Assembly: GCA_900074885.1 (NCBI GenBank)
Contig: FJUW01000067.1
Location: 62,001-126,000, forward strand
DNA: 64,000 nucleotides
Direction: 5' to 3'
Source: Rhynchosporium graminicola
Lineage: Eukaryota > Ascomycota > Leotiomycetes > Helotiales > Ploettnerulaceae
The notes beneath the pieces are model-generated. The model was not told the DNA's origin and did no database searches. It worked only from the letters and a program-made list of their open reading frames with translations. Position numbers and translations under genes: made by a program. Numbering within the stretch: position 1 is the stretch's first letter; each line of letters opens with the position of its first letter. Of the stretch, positions 25,011 to 36,742 are shown piece after piece.

Positions 25011-25616
25011 GGTGATTTCGAGTATCCGTGAGTGACTCGCAAATAACTAGTGCTTCTGGGCGTGTATTACACCCTAATCTCTAGCCGTCTAAGATGTCAT
25101 TAGGGAGATACCTGACGTCTTTTCAGCAGGCTAATAGTGCAGGTACCTACCTCTGCTGTTCCTCCTGAATGTTGGGTTCTTGAGGTCCGAAAACCCCAAT
25201 CCTGATCGGAGCGCAGCGGATAATAGAAAGCTGAAGCTTTACGGATGTAATCAAAAGGTAATGGGCATATCCACACCTGAAGATCACCCTATATGAGTAA
25301 CCTTTCGCACTGTCATACTCATGCCATTTTATCTATTTTGATTCTAACGAGCTACCTTCTCCTACTGTACCATCCCCCACCCCTGAATCAAACGTTAAAT
25401 CTGACGCCCTTACCACATATAAAATTTCAACGTTTATTCAGGGAGGGGATAGGATTACTGAAGGTCTTTCCAAAGTCTCCTATGAGATGAATCACATAGT
25501 TTACCAGGATCACGAATCTGTATCTGAGCTTTTCTTTTTTATACATATATACTCTATGTAGAGCACTCCCAAGCTAGGACCCCTGGCTCTACATTGTTTC
25601 CTGGCATCATTTCATC
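25011..25616. other. Junction back to single-copy DNA and protease 5' flank
   Basis: The first 250 bp or so resemble 1-2736 in texture and are probably the right half of the sequence split by the outer element. After that it becomes the presumed promoter and leader of the protease gene. A TATA-like ATACATATATAC lies at about 25,540-25,552, roughly 65 bp before the start codon. Confidence 0.4.
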
Positions 25617-26901
25617 ATGTTATTCACCACTCTAGCCGTGGTGGCTATTGCTCTCTCTTCAGCCTCTGCCTCCCCTACCGAGCATGAGAACAAGAGATCA
25701 GCAGTTCTTCCTCTAAGACGAAACATCAATATTTCGTCAATCAAGAACCTTGTTCAAAGCGGACGGGATCGAATTGGTAAGATATGATTGAATACTTTCG
25801 AAATCGCCGACATTAAGGCTAATTACCAACTAGCTGCAAGGCACGGTCTGAGATCATCAGATGTCAAACGTGCCAACTCCGGTGCTATCAAAAACGAGGA
25901 TCTTTGGTATACTGTACCTGTTGACATCGGGGGAACTATTTGGAACCTCGTCCTCGACACAGGAAGTAAGAAGTCGAAACCCTCATTGAAGTTCTTTTAT
26001 GAAATCTCCTGACTCTCTTAGCTGCGAACGTTTGGTGCGGTGTCCACAAGGCTTGCCAAAGACTCCAACCGGCGTTGCTACTGACCGCGAAGTCTACGCC
26101 CAGTGGGGGGGCCCAGATCTCCAAGGCATGGAGTATACAGACAATGTCAGCTTTGGCGGGCTTACCATTAAGTCTCAGTCGCTTGGTTCTGCCAGTAACT
26201 CAACGGGCATGTATGGAGCTGATGGAATCCTTGGATTAGGCCCCGTTGGTCTGACCCACACAACTGTGCAAGGCTTGAAGACGGTGCCGACTTTCATGAA
26301 TAACCTCAAGTCCCAAGGATCTATCTCAACTGAGGTCTTTGGTGTTTCCTTCCGACCAGAGATTGGAGGTCACAATAATGACGTCAATGGGGAGCTGACT
26401 CTTGGCGGTCTCGATACTTCTAAGTTTACTGGCTCCTTAACCTACTTCCCAACGCTCAAGACTGGAGTAAACGCAAAATTTTGGGGTGTCTCTATCTCCA
26501 AGTTCACCTATGGATCGACTACACTCTCCTTATCGGCAACTGCTATGGTGGACACCGCATTCACTGTCACTACCATCCCACACCCGGCATATGAGGCTTT
26601 CCTAGCGGCGTCTGGCGCAAAGAATGATAATTTCACTGATCTCCCGAGTTGGACCACAAAGCCTACCTCGAACTTCGGCATCACATTTGGGTCAACAACC
26701 TACGAGTTGACTCCTGACCAATATCTGATCCCTGCTGAGCAGTACCCCCTCTTTGGTATCCCGAAAGGAAAGTACTACGCTTGGATCCAAGACGGTGGTC
26801 ACTCTCGGGACAGCGCCCTCATTGGACAGAAGTTCTTGGAGTTTTACTACTCTGTCTTTGACACGACGAATTCGCGTATCGGCTTTGCCGCGAACTCATA
26901 A
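25617..26901 (+). CDS. Secreted pepsin-family (A1) aspartic protease, frameshifted: possible pseudogene
   Basis: Exons are 25617-25776, 25834-25965 and 26022-26901, with introns of 57 and 56 bp. The start gives a signal peptide (MLFTTLAVVAIALSSASAS) and a propeptide. The first active site is DTG with Thr-Ala-Asn-Val-Trp after it, split by intron 2. The layout resembles polyporopepsin-like fungal proteases: an EYTDNVSFGGLTI block, GADGILGLGP, and a C-terminal segment ending near RIGFAANS. The exons sum to 1,172 nt, which is not a multiple of three. The frame that encodes the Trp-Cys-Gly-Val-His-Lys-Ala-Cys stretch changes near 26,056, as if one C were missing from a CCC run. The second active site reads DTA instead of DTG. 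Either the gene is decaying, or the frameshift is a sequence error. Full length would be about 390 residues. Confidence 0.75.
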
Positions 26902-29117
26902 GGTACTCCTGTAACGGGTTCTCCGAGGGGCCAGACAGATCAGGCATGACTCCTAGAGGGGTTCGGAAGCCAGCTTAGCCATTCTCTATTGTAATCTTTC
27001 GTTCTTTCATTCTCAACTTGAATCTTAAGTTAGTACATTACGCAATAATGCTACATATTTTCCCGCAATGTAGCGCAAAATCCAGCTGCTACAGAACTCG
27101 GAGTGATGTTTCGGGTTCTCTGCGCTGGTCATTCTGTCGGATATCATCTTAGGGGACCTATGGACTGAGTCAGAATCTGCGACTATCACGAGCTTCTCTT
27201 TTCGTCGCTAGCTCCATTTGCGTTTCATAGCCTCCACGAGCTCTTGAGGGAACAAATCTCCAAAGGTTGGGCAAACCAGGCTATGCCTCCTTTGTTTTCT
27301 CCTTTGTCAAGATGTAGTAGTACTTCACATTCATTGAGAGACGAAGAGATGAGATGCTACGAAGTATGTATAGTTTTCGTTTGCTACGCTGTAAAGCTGA
27401 CGGCGCACGTAAAACACCATCATCCAAATTGCAAGTCTTCGAGGGTGGTTCTCGGCTCAACTTCGGCTGAGAAGTGATAGTAACCATCAAAAAGAAAGCA
27501 ATGTCCCAAGGTATATTGATCCATATCAGAACATCAGTCGGGAGGACAATCGCATACATCGGACCATCGGAGCTTGGAAGGAGACGATGTTGGGTCGAGG
27601 CATCACGACTGATAAGTCACGTGATAAATGGAACATGACGCAGACTGCGAGGATGCATTAGACCGATTCGAATGTACTTTTGAGTTTTTTTGTTTCGGAT
27701 GCAGTTTCGTAGGGTAATTAATCACTTTTCGAACCTTCAAGTCTTGGTGCGATATCTGTGTATGCCTTGTAGCCTCACATGACCTTTCCATCGATTCCCC
27801 TAGCTTATAAGGGGTCGGAAGACATACGCAGCGTATCTTATCGTGAGAATGTATCTTTTCGTACCACGCGAGCCACTGTACAATACTCCGAAGTAACTTG
27901 CACGCACTTCCAACGATGCCACTAAGAGAGGGAGGGCAGTTGTCAATAGCACGATGGGCCAATATGAGGAACTCGTCTAACTGTTCCTCGGCTTACCCAA
28001 TCGATCTCGTACTTGTAAATATACTTCTAGCGATCAAATGAGTCTTTAGACAATCAATCCCCCACGTACTCCCATTTTGTTGGTTTTTCACGAGGGCATA
28101 ACATAAAGTAAACCTAGCTAGCTGTAAGGACGAAGGAACCGCGTAGTATATAATCATGACACCCTCGCGATGAAGGCTTCCTTCCTACCTCTCTCGTCCT
28201 TTGCACCACTGATTGTTTTCAATTTCTTGTTATCTTTCCTCGACCCCCAACCATCCACCATCCACCCATACACCAGCCGCCGACCCACCCACCAAAACCC
28301 ACGAATCACAACCCCGCCAGCCAATCCAGCTGCTGCCAGCCCCACCAACTCTCCCTCCTCCTCCTCCACGCACCAAGTCCAAGGAGAAACGAAAGGAAAA
28401 GGGGCCTCCCCAAATGCGACATGCAACAAAAGCAACAGAACATCATCTGCGACGTGCAACAGGACGAGGGGACTGGGCGCTGCTAGGGCGGGGTAATCCA
28501 TGTGTGGCGTGGTTGTGCGGCCTTGTGATACGTTCGTTCGGTTGGAGCTTGGGCTGGACTGGCTGGGGATGAGGGTTCGGAGAGCCCCGGACGGATGAAG
28601 TAGATCGCCGATGATGGGGGTGGATCATGGATGGGGCTGATTCGGCCGATGATTTTGATTAGACTGAGTACCCAGGTGTGTGTGGAACGAAAACTTGGGC
28701 GTGGACCTTTTGATTGGTGCGTAGATACTTGGTGGCTACTATAGATAAATAATATAGACTGATGGGATGGATGAGGAAGAAAGTGATTGAATATGGGGTA
28801 GATATAGAGAGAGATGTAGAAATTGATACTTGAAATTTGTGGGAGTTGTAAAGATTCAAGGGTGTATCAATTGCGCTGGATGATGGTAACTTCCTTTGCC
28901 TTTCTTGGCTTTGCTAGGCAGTAAGTAAGTAGCGTGCTCGCGAAGACTGCTCACAACGGCAAACTCCACAGTCATCCAATTCCCCCTGCTTTCACATGGC
29001 CATTTAATCCTTCTCCGTATCCATGCAAAATTTGCCCGGCTCATAATTTCATTACCATGGATACCAATAAACAGTACGTGCTGTTCAAGGGGAACATCTC
29101 CGAAAATCAAACCTTAG
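26902..29117. other. Intergenic, no supported gene
   Basis: 2.2 kb between the convergent protease and phospholipase D genes. Overlapping frames around 28,150-28,570 on both strands are proline- and serine-rich and look like chance products of a C-rich stretch. I see no domain, tRNA or repeat array. Confidence 0.5.
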
Positions 29118-31967
29118 TTAAGTATAAATACTTTCCGTCCACGAGTTGACCTGCAATCCCGTTTCGGCCATCGCCGCATCCTTCAAGAATTCCAAAGGCA
29201 TCCAGACAAGGTGACCTTTGATCTGGTCGAGCTTGGCTCGGATTTCATTAGGAGGAATCATCTTGTCATAAATATGACCTGCCTTCGTTCCCTTTGGCGG
29301 CAGGAACTTGTCGTAGTCGTCAAAGTTTTTGACTGCAGGAGAGTTAGCATGAAGAATAGGAATAGGATTCAGCAGAACAAACTTACCGTAATCATCAGGA
29401 TCAGCATGAAACAGCTGGCGGAAGATCTCAGTGTTCTTTGACGCCCGGCTTGTCCACATTTCCCACATCTCATCACTCAGAGGATCTGCGACAAAATCGA
29501 AAGTTTCGCCTGTCTGCGGGTCATTCAGAACATCTGGGGGTTGACAGTTAGGATCGTCACTTCCATCAAGATCCTGTGGAGGGAGAAGGCCAAGATGCTC
29601 TCTCCAGAGATAACGTCTCAGAGTCGCTGCGTGGTGCCCTGCCTCATACGGCTCTCCGCCCATCGTCGTCTTGAGAACCTTGGTGTCAGTCATGACAATC
29701 GATAATTCACTGTCATGAATACCCAGTTGCGAACGATCGTTCAGATTAGAGCTCCCAACAATGACAGTCTTGTCATCAACAATCAAACATTTTCCATGGA
29801 TATAAAGCTCTTCCTGAATCCAATTATCGACTTCTCCCTCCAAGGACCCCTCCCATTTCTCATCAACTAGGTTCGGTTGGTCAATCATGGCATTTTTGGC
29901 TACACTGTCTGTTGTTTTGGTCTTGCCATCCTCACCAGAAGCATTGGACTTTGCTTCAAACTTTCGCTTCGCATCTGTCTTCGCTTCAGTGTCCTCATCA
30001 CCCGAATCATCTCGAGGATCCAAGGCATTTCTGACGCCCATGTGCCTGTCTCCGCCTTCATCTTGGTCCTTGGATCCGTGAACACTAGAATCCATGATTT
30101 CCTTTGCTTCTGCTCGTTGAACATCTTGGTACTTGACACCGGACTCTTCTTCCTGTTTTTTCACGCTAGGCGTAACGTTCAGTCGATCGTATGATCTCAA
30201 GTTGAAGAAGTAAATATATTGGGTGGGATCGAAACCTTGAGCCTTGATTTGTTCAAAAATCGAATGGTCCCCTCTGCAGATTGACTTATACTGGTAGTCC
30301 ATGATGGCTCTTGTTCCCATAGCTGCAGCTTCTCGTAGATCGCCAGCGAAGCCCGGAACCGATGGAATGACCGCAATAACGCGGAATTTCCTCCCCTCTT
30401 TTCCGGCACGTACAACAGCATCAACAATTGCCTTGCCAATAAGATTCTTGATCGGAGCTTGCTGATCGCCGGTAGCAGTGATGAAAAACTGGTTCTCGAT
30501 GTAGACGTAGTGCTGGGCATTTCTGATAAGTTCACAGTACGCATTCTGAATACTGTGCTCTGTAAGAATACCGCTCGACCAATCCGCACTACTCCGAACA
30601 ATCTGCGCATGCACTGTGCCTTGTTGATCACCCAAAGTCTTCCCGCTGAGCGGGGTAGCAGGATGATGAATGTAGTCCCCCACTGGATGCTTTGGTCTCT
30701 GAACACCAATGAGGTCCTCATCGTCTCCTTCTCGACCTTCCAAGGTCAGCCAATCATAGCGACCATCTCGTTTGTACTTATCGCGCTTCACGAAGTTCCA
30801 GCGAAGGACGAAGTGCTCGGCAATATCGTAGACACAATCTCCGATAACTCCCATAGCGACATCATGCCATGGCATACGTCCATATTCGGCTTTTGATAGT
30901 TCGTTGGTTTTCCAATCGTCGACGCTCTGGAAGTCCATTACACGATTGTTGTTGAAATCTTGCCCAGGCCAAATTTCGCCGGCTACTCCCGCCGGGTGAA
31001 CATCAGCTAAAGGATGTTGATGATTATCCCATCTTCCAAAGCAGAGGTCCAAACCACCAATGAAGGCTGTGTTGAAGTCGATGACAATAAACTTTTCGTG
31101 GTGAGCCCAGTAAAAGGTCATATCCGCGGCATTTTCGAGTACGTTATGATCGGGATGTCGCATGACAACGATATTGCCATGCCCAGGTGTTCCTTTCGGG
31201 CAAAGTGCTTGAAGAGCGTGCTTGGTGTGCGAAGAGTTACAAGTGAGAGCCGCCTAGTAGAATTAGCAACTTTTCTTAATTGGAACTGGAATACTAACCT
31301 CGACTTCTCGGTAAACAATAACAAATATCTTGACACCAGCCTCTGCCTTTCTTTTCAAGATCTGATCGAGTCGCCATTCCTGATTGTAGTATGCTGGCCT
31401 CCGCATGAACAGTTCCGGAGAGAGCCACCAGTCCTCGATATAGATTGTCTCCTTCGCAGCCTCAAGAGCAATTGAGACAGCCTTTCTTTTCATCAGTACT
31501 AGGGTACTCCATTATCGGAGTGCACCTACCCAGTAGTAGTCTCTTCCATCCACATACCACTTAATGTTGTTCCCTGGTCGTTCTGGCGCAAAGGATCCGA
31601 AGCGGTGGGATTCTGCGATTCTTGTTCTTTTGTCATCAGTTGCCTTCTCATGCTCTTCGTCGTGCCTATGATTTGGATTGATCTATGAATAGGAGTTAGC
31701 ATGAATTATGAGGGTATGGAAAGAGACTTTACCAGGTTCGCAAACTTCCCAAGCTCATGTCTGACAAGTGATTAGTATGTATGCAGATGGTAAAGCTTCG
31801 CGAGATTTGGAGCGGGGTACGTGCTTCTTATGAATGAAGCCAACCTTCAAATCGTATAGTGATGAGTCTCGGAACTTTTCGCGCATATCATTGAAAGGAT
31901 GCTTCAACTTGTCCTTGAGATGCTCTTCGCTGCTCGAACCTCCATCTTGTGGCGCTGCCGAGGTCAT
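29118..31967 (-). CDS. Phospholipase D (two HKD motifs, no PX/PH domains)
   Basis: It hydrolyses phosphatidylcholine to phosphatidic acid and choline. Exons on the minus strand: 31967-31821, 31753-31733 (acceptor uncertain), 31682-31530, 31481-31299, 31253-29387 and 29332-29118, giving about 861 residues. The first catalytic motif, HEKFIVID, is at about residues 220-227. The second, HGKCLIVD, is near residue 650, followed by GSSNLNDRS. An acidic, Lys-rich insert of about 100 residues lies between the halves. The N-terminus is short and hydrophilic, so this is much smaller than yeast Spo14 and lacks its PX and PH modules. With the better-looking CAG acceptor, exon 2 would open with an in-frame TGA, so I used an in-frame GAG acceptor seven bases further on. 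The last intron (54 bp) has no in-frame stop. Catalytic assignment is firm, while exon 2 is not. Confidence 0.9.
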
Positions 31968-32150
31968 GACGGGCAGACGACAAGACAATCGTTTGTTTTC
32001 TTTCTTCTTCCCAGGGATTTATTTTGATTTGATCTGATTTGATGGCGGGGTAATGCAAACTTGGCAGGTGAGGGAATGCATGCGCACTTGCACCTGTCGC
32101 TGTTGCGCCTTGGAGCCTTAAAGAAAGGATGAGAAGCTCAAGATGTGCTA

Positions 32151-32182
32151 TGCTGTGCTGTGCTGTGCTGTGCTGTGCTGTG
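32151..32182. repeat. Pentanucleotide microsatellite (TGCTG)n
   Basis: About six consecutive TGCTG units, with an imperfect unit on the left, lie some 185 bp upstream of the phospholipase D start codon. Confidence 0.85.
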
Positions 32183-32324
32183 CCTCTCTACATGTATGTA
32201 GCAAAGTAAAATATAGCCAAGGAAGTCAAGGTGATCAAGAGGCGAAAAAGACAAGAGAAGAGGCTGTTGACGCGAGCAATCGATCCGCTCAATTGGGTTT
32301 CCAGGTTGTTGATGTGCAATGCTG

Positions 32325-32356
32325 ATGCAGGTGCAGGTGCAGGTGCAGTGCAGGTG
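32325..32356. repeat. Short GGTGCA hexamer repeat
   Basis: Four to five imperfect copies of GGTGCA. A GGGCT repeat follows at about 32,389-32,406. Confidence 0.75.
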
Positions 32357-34620
32357 GGGGAATCAAGTATAATCGATACACCGAGGCGGGGCTGGGCTGG
32401 GCTGGGCCATATCTGTTGACGTCATAAGGCAGCTAGCTAGCTATTACTGGCACAGCAGGGAAACGATGCGAAGTCCTTGGAGGAAGCTGACTCGCCGACT
32501 ATTGAAAATTCGAAGACCAAGAAGATCAAAAGGAGATAAAATTATACTTGACCCACGGTAGTATAGTATTTCACATCATGCGATGCTTCATTCCAGTCGG
32601 TGTCGTTTTGCAGGCCAAGTTCGATCGATCAGCTTTGAGGATCCGGGAGGTTACCGAAAATAGTCAGCCATTAAGGTTCCGAAAACTATGACAGCCACAA
32701 GCCGAGTGCCACACGGCATGTGATACAGTACTGACACATCTGTACTATCGTACTACGAAGTAAATGTTCTTTCTTGGCCGAAGAGGGTGGACTGGTAGCG
32801 AGCTCAACTAAGAAAATCCAAAACAAATTTGATGTTCAGCCCTACGGTACCTAGGATTGTATATACAATTAGGACTTGATACCTAGGTAGGTTCAGACCT
32901 ACGTTTGCAGATTGATCGGACACTTGAGTTTTGGAAAGATACAGGCTTGCCCATTAGCCCGGACATGCCAAATAGATAAATACCTACCTCCCAAAGGTAT
33001 GTCAGGTGTACTCCAATTTGTCGTGGACCATGTTTACTGACTCAACAAACTCTCTCAAATAGTAAGCTCTTGAATCATGAGTTCTCTGGGATGGCACGCT
33101 ACCTGAATACCCACATCAACTCAGTCCATCGAGCGACGCGTACGCGGAAATCTTTCGCAAGATGAATTTCGGATGTTATCGGCGTTCAGTTATCAAGCGA
33201 GCCTTGACCATATTGACAAGGTTATCTTCCTTATCAACGGTGTTTGCCATTGTTATGATTAACGCGCAGGTTACTGAGACGAAATCAATACTTTGATAGC
33301 TTATATGTATTCACTTCCTATTGCCGTGGGCAAGTTTTGAAATAGACTTCAAGATAGAAGCTCATTCCACGCCATGCTTCATCGCTCTACTAACTACTTT
33401 ACTCATACTCGCTAGTGATGAGGAACAAGAAAGGACACAAGTTACACAACGCAATTGCCCAAATGATATAGCTTCCTTTCTGAAAATGTTACTCTTCTTG
33501 TGCTTCGTTCTCTCCCCAGTGTCTTTTTCGTTCTTTCTCCAATTTGAAATTAAAGGATAGCCTTCAATTCTTGTCGTGTTCCAGTCTTTGATGTTATAAA
33601 ATTCCCGTGCTTATCCGTGAGTAAGGATCTTCATACAATTATCACATTGAATCAAAGAAAAGATCCCGTCCCTTCTCTTGACATGCCACTCCACTGACAA
33701 GGATCCTCGCGGCAGACGGGGGCTAGATCACTAAGCGAGAGATCTTCAAAACAGTGCTGTTATTTGATTGAAACATTTCATGTCATATGCTCTATTTGAC
33801 TTTCTTCTGAACGTCAAGTAAACATTTTCTTGGGAGAAAAGACATATCAGCTTATGTAGTATCAGACGACGAGTTACCTCATGTTGCCGTACATATATAT
33901 GTGCCTCTGTCTCAGTGTTAAGCAAGGCTGAAGGAAATTCGAAGTTCACTAGCTTGGCAAGATGATTGAGATGATGAATGTATGCCCTTAATCCCCAATC
34001 AATTCTTTTCTGCCCCTTAGCTTGGTAACCTTTCTACGTTGCAGAAATAGGAAAAAGCCATCGGAGATTCGGCTCGTCTGATATCAGACCAAGTGGCAGT
34101 GCAAGGCGAGAGAATCAAGGATCACTAGCATGGCACGACTATTCATGCAACAAACTAGCACGTTTCATAGGTCCTCTGTCGTCTGACACTTCCCGTGTAA
34201 ACGATTTGTGGGGATTGGACTGATACACATGTTAAACCTAGATGGCTTAAATGGCTGTTGCCCAGAAGCTAGTAGTATATCTGATGTAGACCTCCGTCGA
34301 GTATATTGACCTGCGAAAGGTAAACACTGTACACCAACACAAGACTTGATGGCTACTAACCTTAGCGCCCCGTCATGTTTAGTTTACCTGTCAGGAGCGT
34401 GAAGCCTGTTTGGTGGATGATTGGTGCTGTTTTGAAGTTTCATGTCCTTGTGGAGTAAGTGTTCAAGTTGATACCGATACATAAGTACGAAGAAAGATAC
34501 TTTCATTAGAACTTTGATCTTTACTCTTATCCACGACCCCGTCCTCATTTTACACCGTCGGTCCTTACCAAAAGTTTCTGCTTCTTTGCCCGATCAAATT
34601 CCAAGGTGACGATCAACCCG

Positions 34621-35769
34621 ATGCATTTCAACCCCCTCCTGCTCACTACTCTCCTCACTCTTTCTACTCTTGCCGCCAGGGTGACTGACGAGCAACTCTT
34701 CGCTCGGGATGATCACTCCCCTGAAGATCTGCTCCCAATCGTCAAGGGAACCGGAACATCAATGATTATCAAAGACGGAAAGTCCGAAGGCACAAAAGAT
34801 ATTGGAACAGTAAACGCAGCAAACCTACAGGTTCCACTAAAAAGGAAAAGGGGATGTAAACCTGTTCCAGCTGTTCAAGCCTCCAAGCCCCTGACAGGTG
34901 GAGTCCTAGGCGGAATCCCAGGCGGAAGGTCCGGTGCAGGCTCAAGCAGAGGTTCAGGGGGAAAACCAAAGGGAGGTACAAACGGCGGTTCAAAGGGTAT
35001 GGTAAATCCAAGCGGTCCAAAGATCAACGGAATCTCAAAAGTAAAATCATCGCCGAAATCAGGACCAGGACTGGGATCAAGACCAGGGTCCGGTAGGAAA
35101 GTAAAATTTCCAAAACCTGCTAGCCCTCCGAAGGGTCATGGAAAACGGGAGATCGGGCTCAGAGATGTGCTACCGCTCCTGGAAAGGCTTGTGTCTTCGC
35201 AATCGCATAAAGACAGCGCTTCAAATTCAGGCCCAGGGGATTCGAAGAAGAATGGGACTGAGAATGCAGACCCATCGAAACCGAAAGAACCCAAGGAATT
35301 GAAAGTACCGAAAGCGTCGAAAGAGCCAAAAGAGCCCAAAAAGCCGAAAGAACCGAAAGCTTCTAAGCCGAAAGAAGATGGACGTGGAATTGGACATTCA
35401 GATCCAGGTGGTTCAAAGAAGAATACAACATCGACCTCAAAGCAGCCAAAAGCGCCTGAACCCACCAAGCCAGCTACCCTCTCAGATTCTAGACACAGCA
35501 CAGATCCTACCTCCCCTTCCCAGAACACTCCAAAGAACAATCCCGCCAAGACCACTAGTAGTGGAGGCGGAGGTGAATTGAGAGCGGGAGCTGTACCAAC
35601 TGATGCGCCCACAATCCCTATTCCGAAGGGAGGGAAAGGATTCCCTTTGATTCCGACTCAGAAGGCGAGTAGGAAAGCAACCTCGACAACAAGTGGGAAT
35701 TTGGAGGAGAGGTATATGCCGATGACATTTAAGGTTAAGGTCAGGGCGAGAGACGGTGGGAGGGATTAA
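34621..35769 (+). CDS. Secreted Lys/Pro/Gly-rich low-complexity protein, function unknown
   Basis: A single open exon encodes 382 residues. The start MHFNPLLLTTLLTLSTLAA is a clear signal peptide, so the product is probably secreted or in the cell wall. The body is disordered: a Gly/Ser-rich part at about residues 95-160, then Lys-Glu-Pro repeats (KEPKE, KASKEPK) around 220-260, then Thr/Ser/Pro-rich sequence. Dibasic sites occur, including KRKRG at about residue 76 and GKREIGLRDV at about 175, and could be cut by a Kex2-type protease. There is no known domain and cysteine is scarce. A possible start 15 bases upstream is not ATG, so I chose 34621. A real gene is supported by the length of the frame and the signal peptide, although composition bias can also keep a frame open. 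Confidence 0.7.
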   Translation: MHFNPLLLTTLLTLSTLAARVTDEQLFARDDHSPEDLLPIVKGTGTSMIIKDGKSEGTKDIGTVNAANLQVPLKRKRGCKPVPAVQASKPLTGGVLGGIPGGRSGAGSSRGSGGKPKGGTNGGSKGMVNPSGPKINGISKVKSSPKSGPGLGSRPGSGRKVKFPKPASPPKGHGKREIGLRDVLPLLERLVSSQSHKDSASNSGPGDSKKNGTENADPSKPKEPKELKVPKASKEPKEPKKPKEPKASKPKEDGRGIGHSDPGGSKKNTTSTSKQPKAPEPTKPATLSDSRHSTDPTSPSQNTPKNNPAKTTSSGGGGELRAGAVPTDAPTIPIPKGGKGFPLIPTQKASRKATSTTSGNLEERYMPMTFKVKVRARDGGRD

Positions 35770-36117
35770 TATAAGGGTAGAAAGAGGGAACGACAGAAGG
35801 TGTGAGGGATTAATATAAGAGTAGGAAGGGGGAATGGGGAATGAATGGGGGCTGATGTTATGTGGAATTTTTAGACTTGGATTACCGACCCTGGTGATTT
35901 GACTTGACTTGATTTATAGGTCCTCTTGACTGATTATATGTCTGAGTGTTGAGGCTTATTGGATTGCGACTGGTAAAATTTATGAATGATAAAGCCTTCC
36001 GATAGCTGAATTGTTTTGTAAGTATGTATATTGAGCAGTTTGTATGAGAAGGACCTTCATTCGTCTTGTTAATGTCATGAACATAGTTCATAACTCTGAA
36101 AGACCAATCTACTGTAG
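35770..36117. other. Short intergenic stretch, 3' flank of the Lys/Pro-rich gene
   Basis: About 350 bp, AT-rich, with an imperfect duplication of GAGGGATTAATATAAG just after the stop codon (35,760-35,825). Nothing else is visible. Confidence 0.5.
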
Positions 36118-36119
36118 TA

Positions 36120-36141
36120 CAGTAAAAGCTGGATATAGGGG
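36120..36141 (+). repeat. Left terminal inverted repeat of the MITE
   Basis: 22 bp, exact reverse complement of 36743-36764. Confidence 0.9.
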
Positions 36142-36742
36142 TACGCTGAATCCAAGGTATATTATCCTTATGTGGGGAGAACCCTTGTAGTAAATTGGGG
36201 CGCTAGGTATAGCGCTAAGCACTTGCAAGCAGCCAGAAAAAGCTGTCCCCTCCTATCTACTATATAAATCCGCTTTTCAAGGCTTCAAAAATGGCAGACT
36301 GTAGATATTGTAGAATCATCTGCAATTTGAAGAAACTGACGCTATTTGGAGCTTTTTGCTAATCAAATAGCCGTACTATCCGACTTCTCTCCATCTGCCA
36401 AACCTACCTATAATACCGAGTACTTCCTACTCCTCCGCACTCCAAGAAAGCGCTGTCTAAGAGTTGTCAAAACTGTTACCAAATAGTACTCTAGGGCAAG
36501 GCGGAATGCTAGTTGTAGCCGCATGATAGAATCTCGGAGTTTCAGTCACACATCCAGCCCCAACGACAGCCTAATTTCAGCCACTCAGAAGCCTTGAATA
36601 TCACATGGAATAAGGGTCTAGCCAATCAGAAGTAAGTGGCACTCTTCTGGGGCGATTAATCCTAAGATTCGGTTTTAATCACTAACAAAATTCCGAGTCG
36701 GGTTTGGACCCTTTCAAGGCGAATACCCCCATACATCCAATG

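Larger units (their letters stand above)
31968..34620. other. Divergent intergenic region with short tandem repeats, no supported gene
   Basis: 2.65 kb separating the minus-strand phospholipase D gene from the plus-strand Lys/Pro-rich gene, so it presumably holds both promoters. It contains small tandem repeats near 32,151-32,182 and 32,325-32,406. Long frames here are short and without recognisable features. Confidence 0.5.

Noticed and set aside
26040..26092. Possible 53-bp intron that would repair the protease frame
   Set aside because: It would delete a stretch aligning well with the family and uses a weak GTGTCC donor, so a one-base deletion is preferred. Noted as an alternative.
27603..27962. 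119-codon minus-strand frame
   Set aside because: No start context, signal, domain or splice signals. Isolated in a large intergenic gap.
28154..28572. Overlapping Pro/Ser-rich frames on both strands, one with a signal-peptide-like start (28170-28496)
   Set aside because: Open frames on both strands over the same C-rich stretch point to base composition, and no supporting splice or domain evidence exists.
29877..30194. Plus-strand frame antisense to phospholipase D
   Set aside because: Mirror of the coding strand over the acidic/Lys-rich insert, with no independent support.
35136..35612. 158-codon minus-strand frame opposite the Lys/Pro-rich gene
   Set aside because: A complement artefact of low-complexity codons. 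The plus-strand product has the signal peptide.
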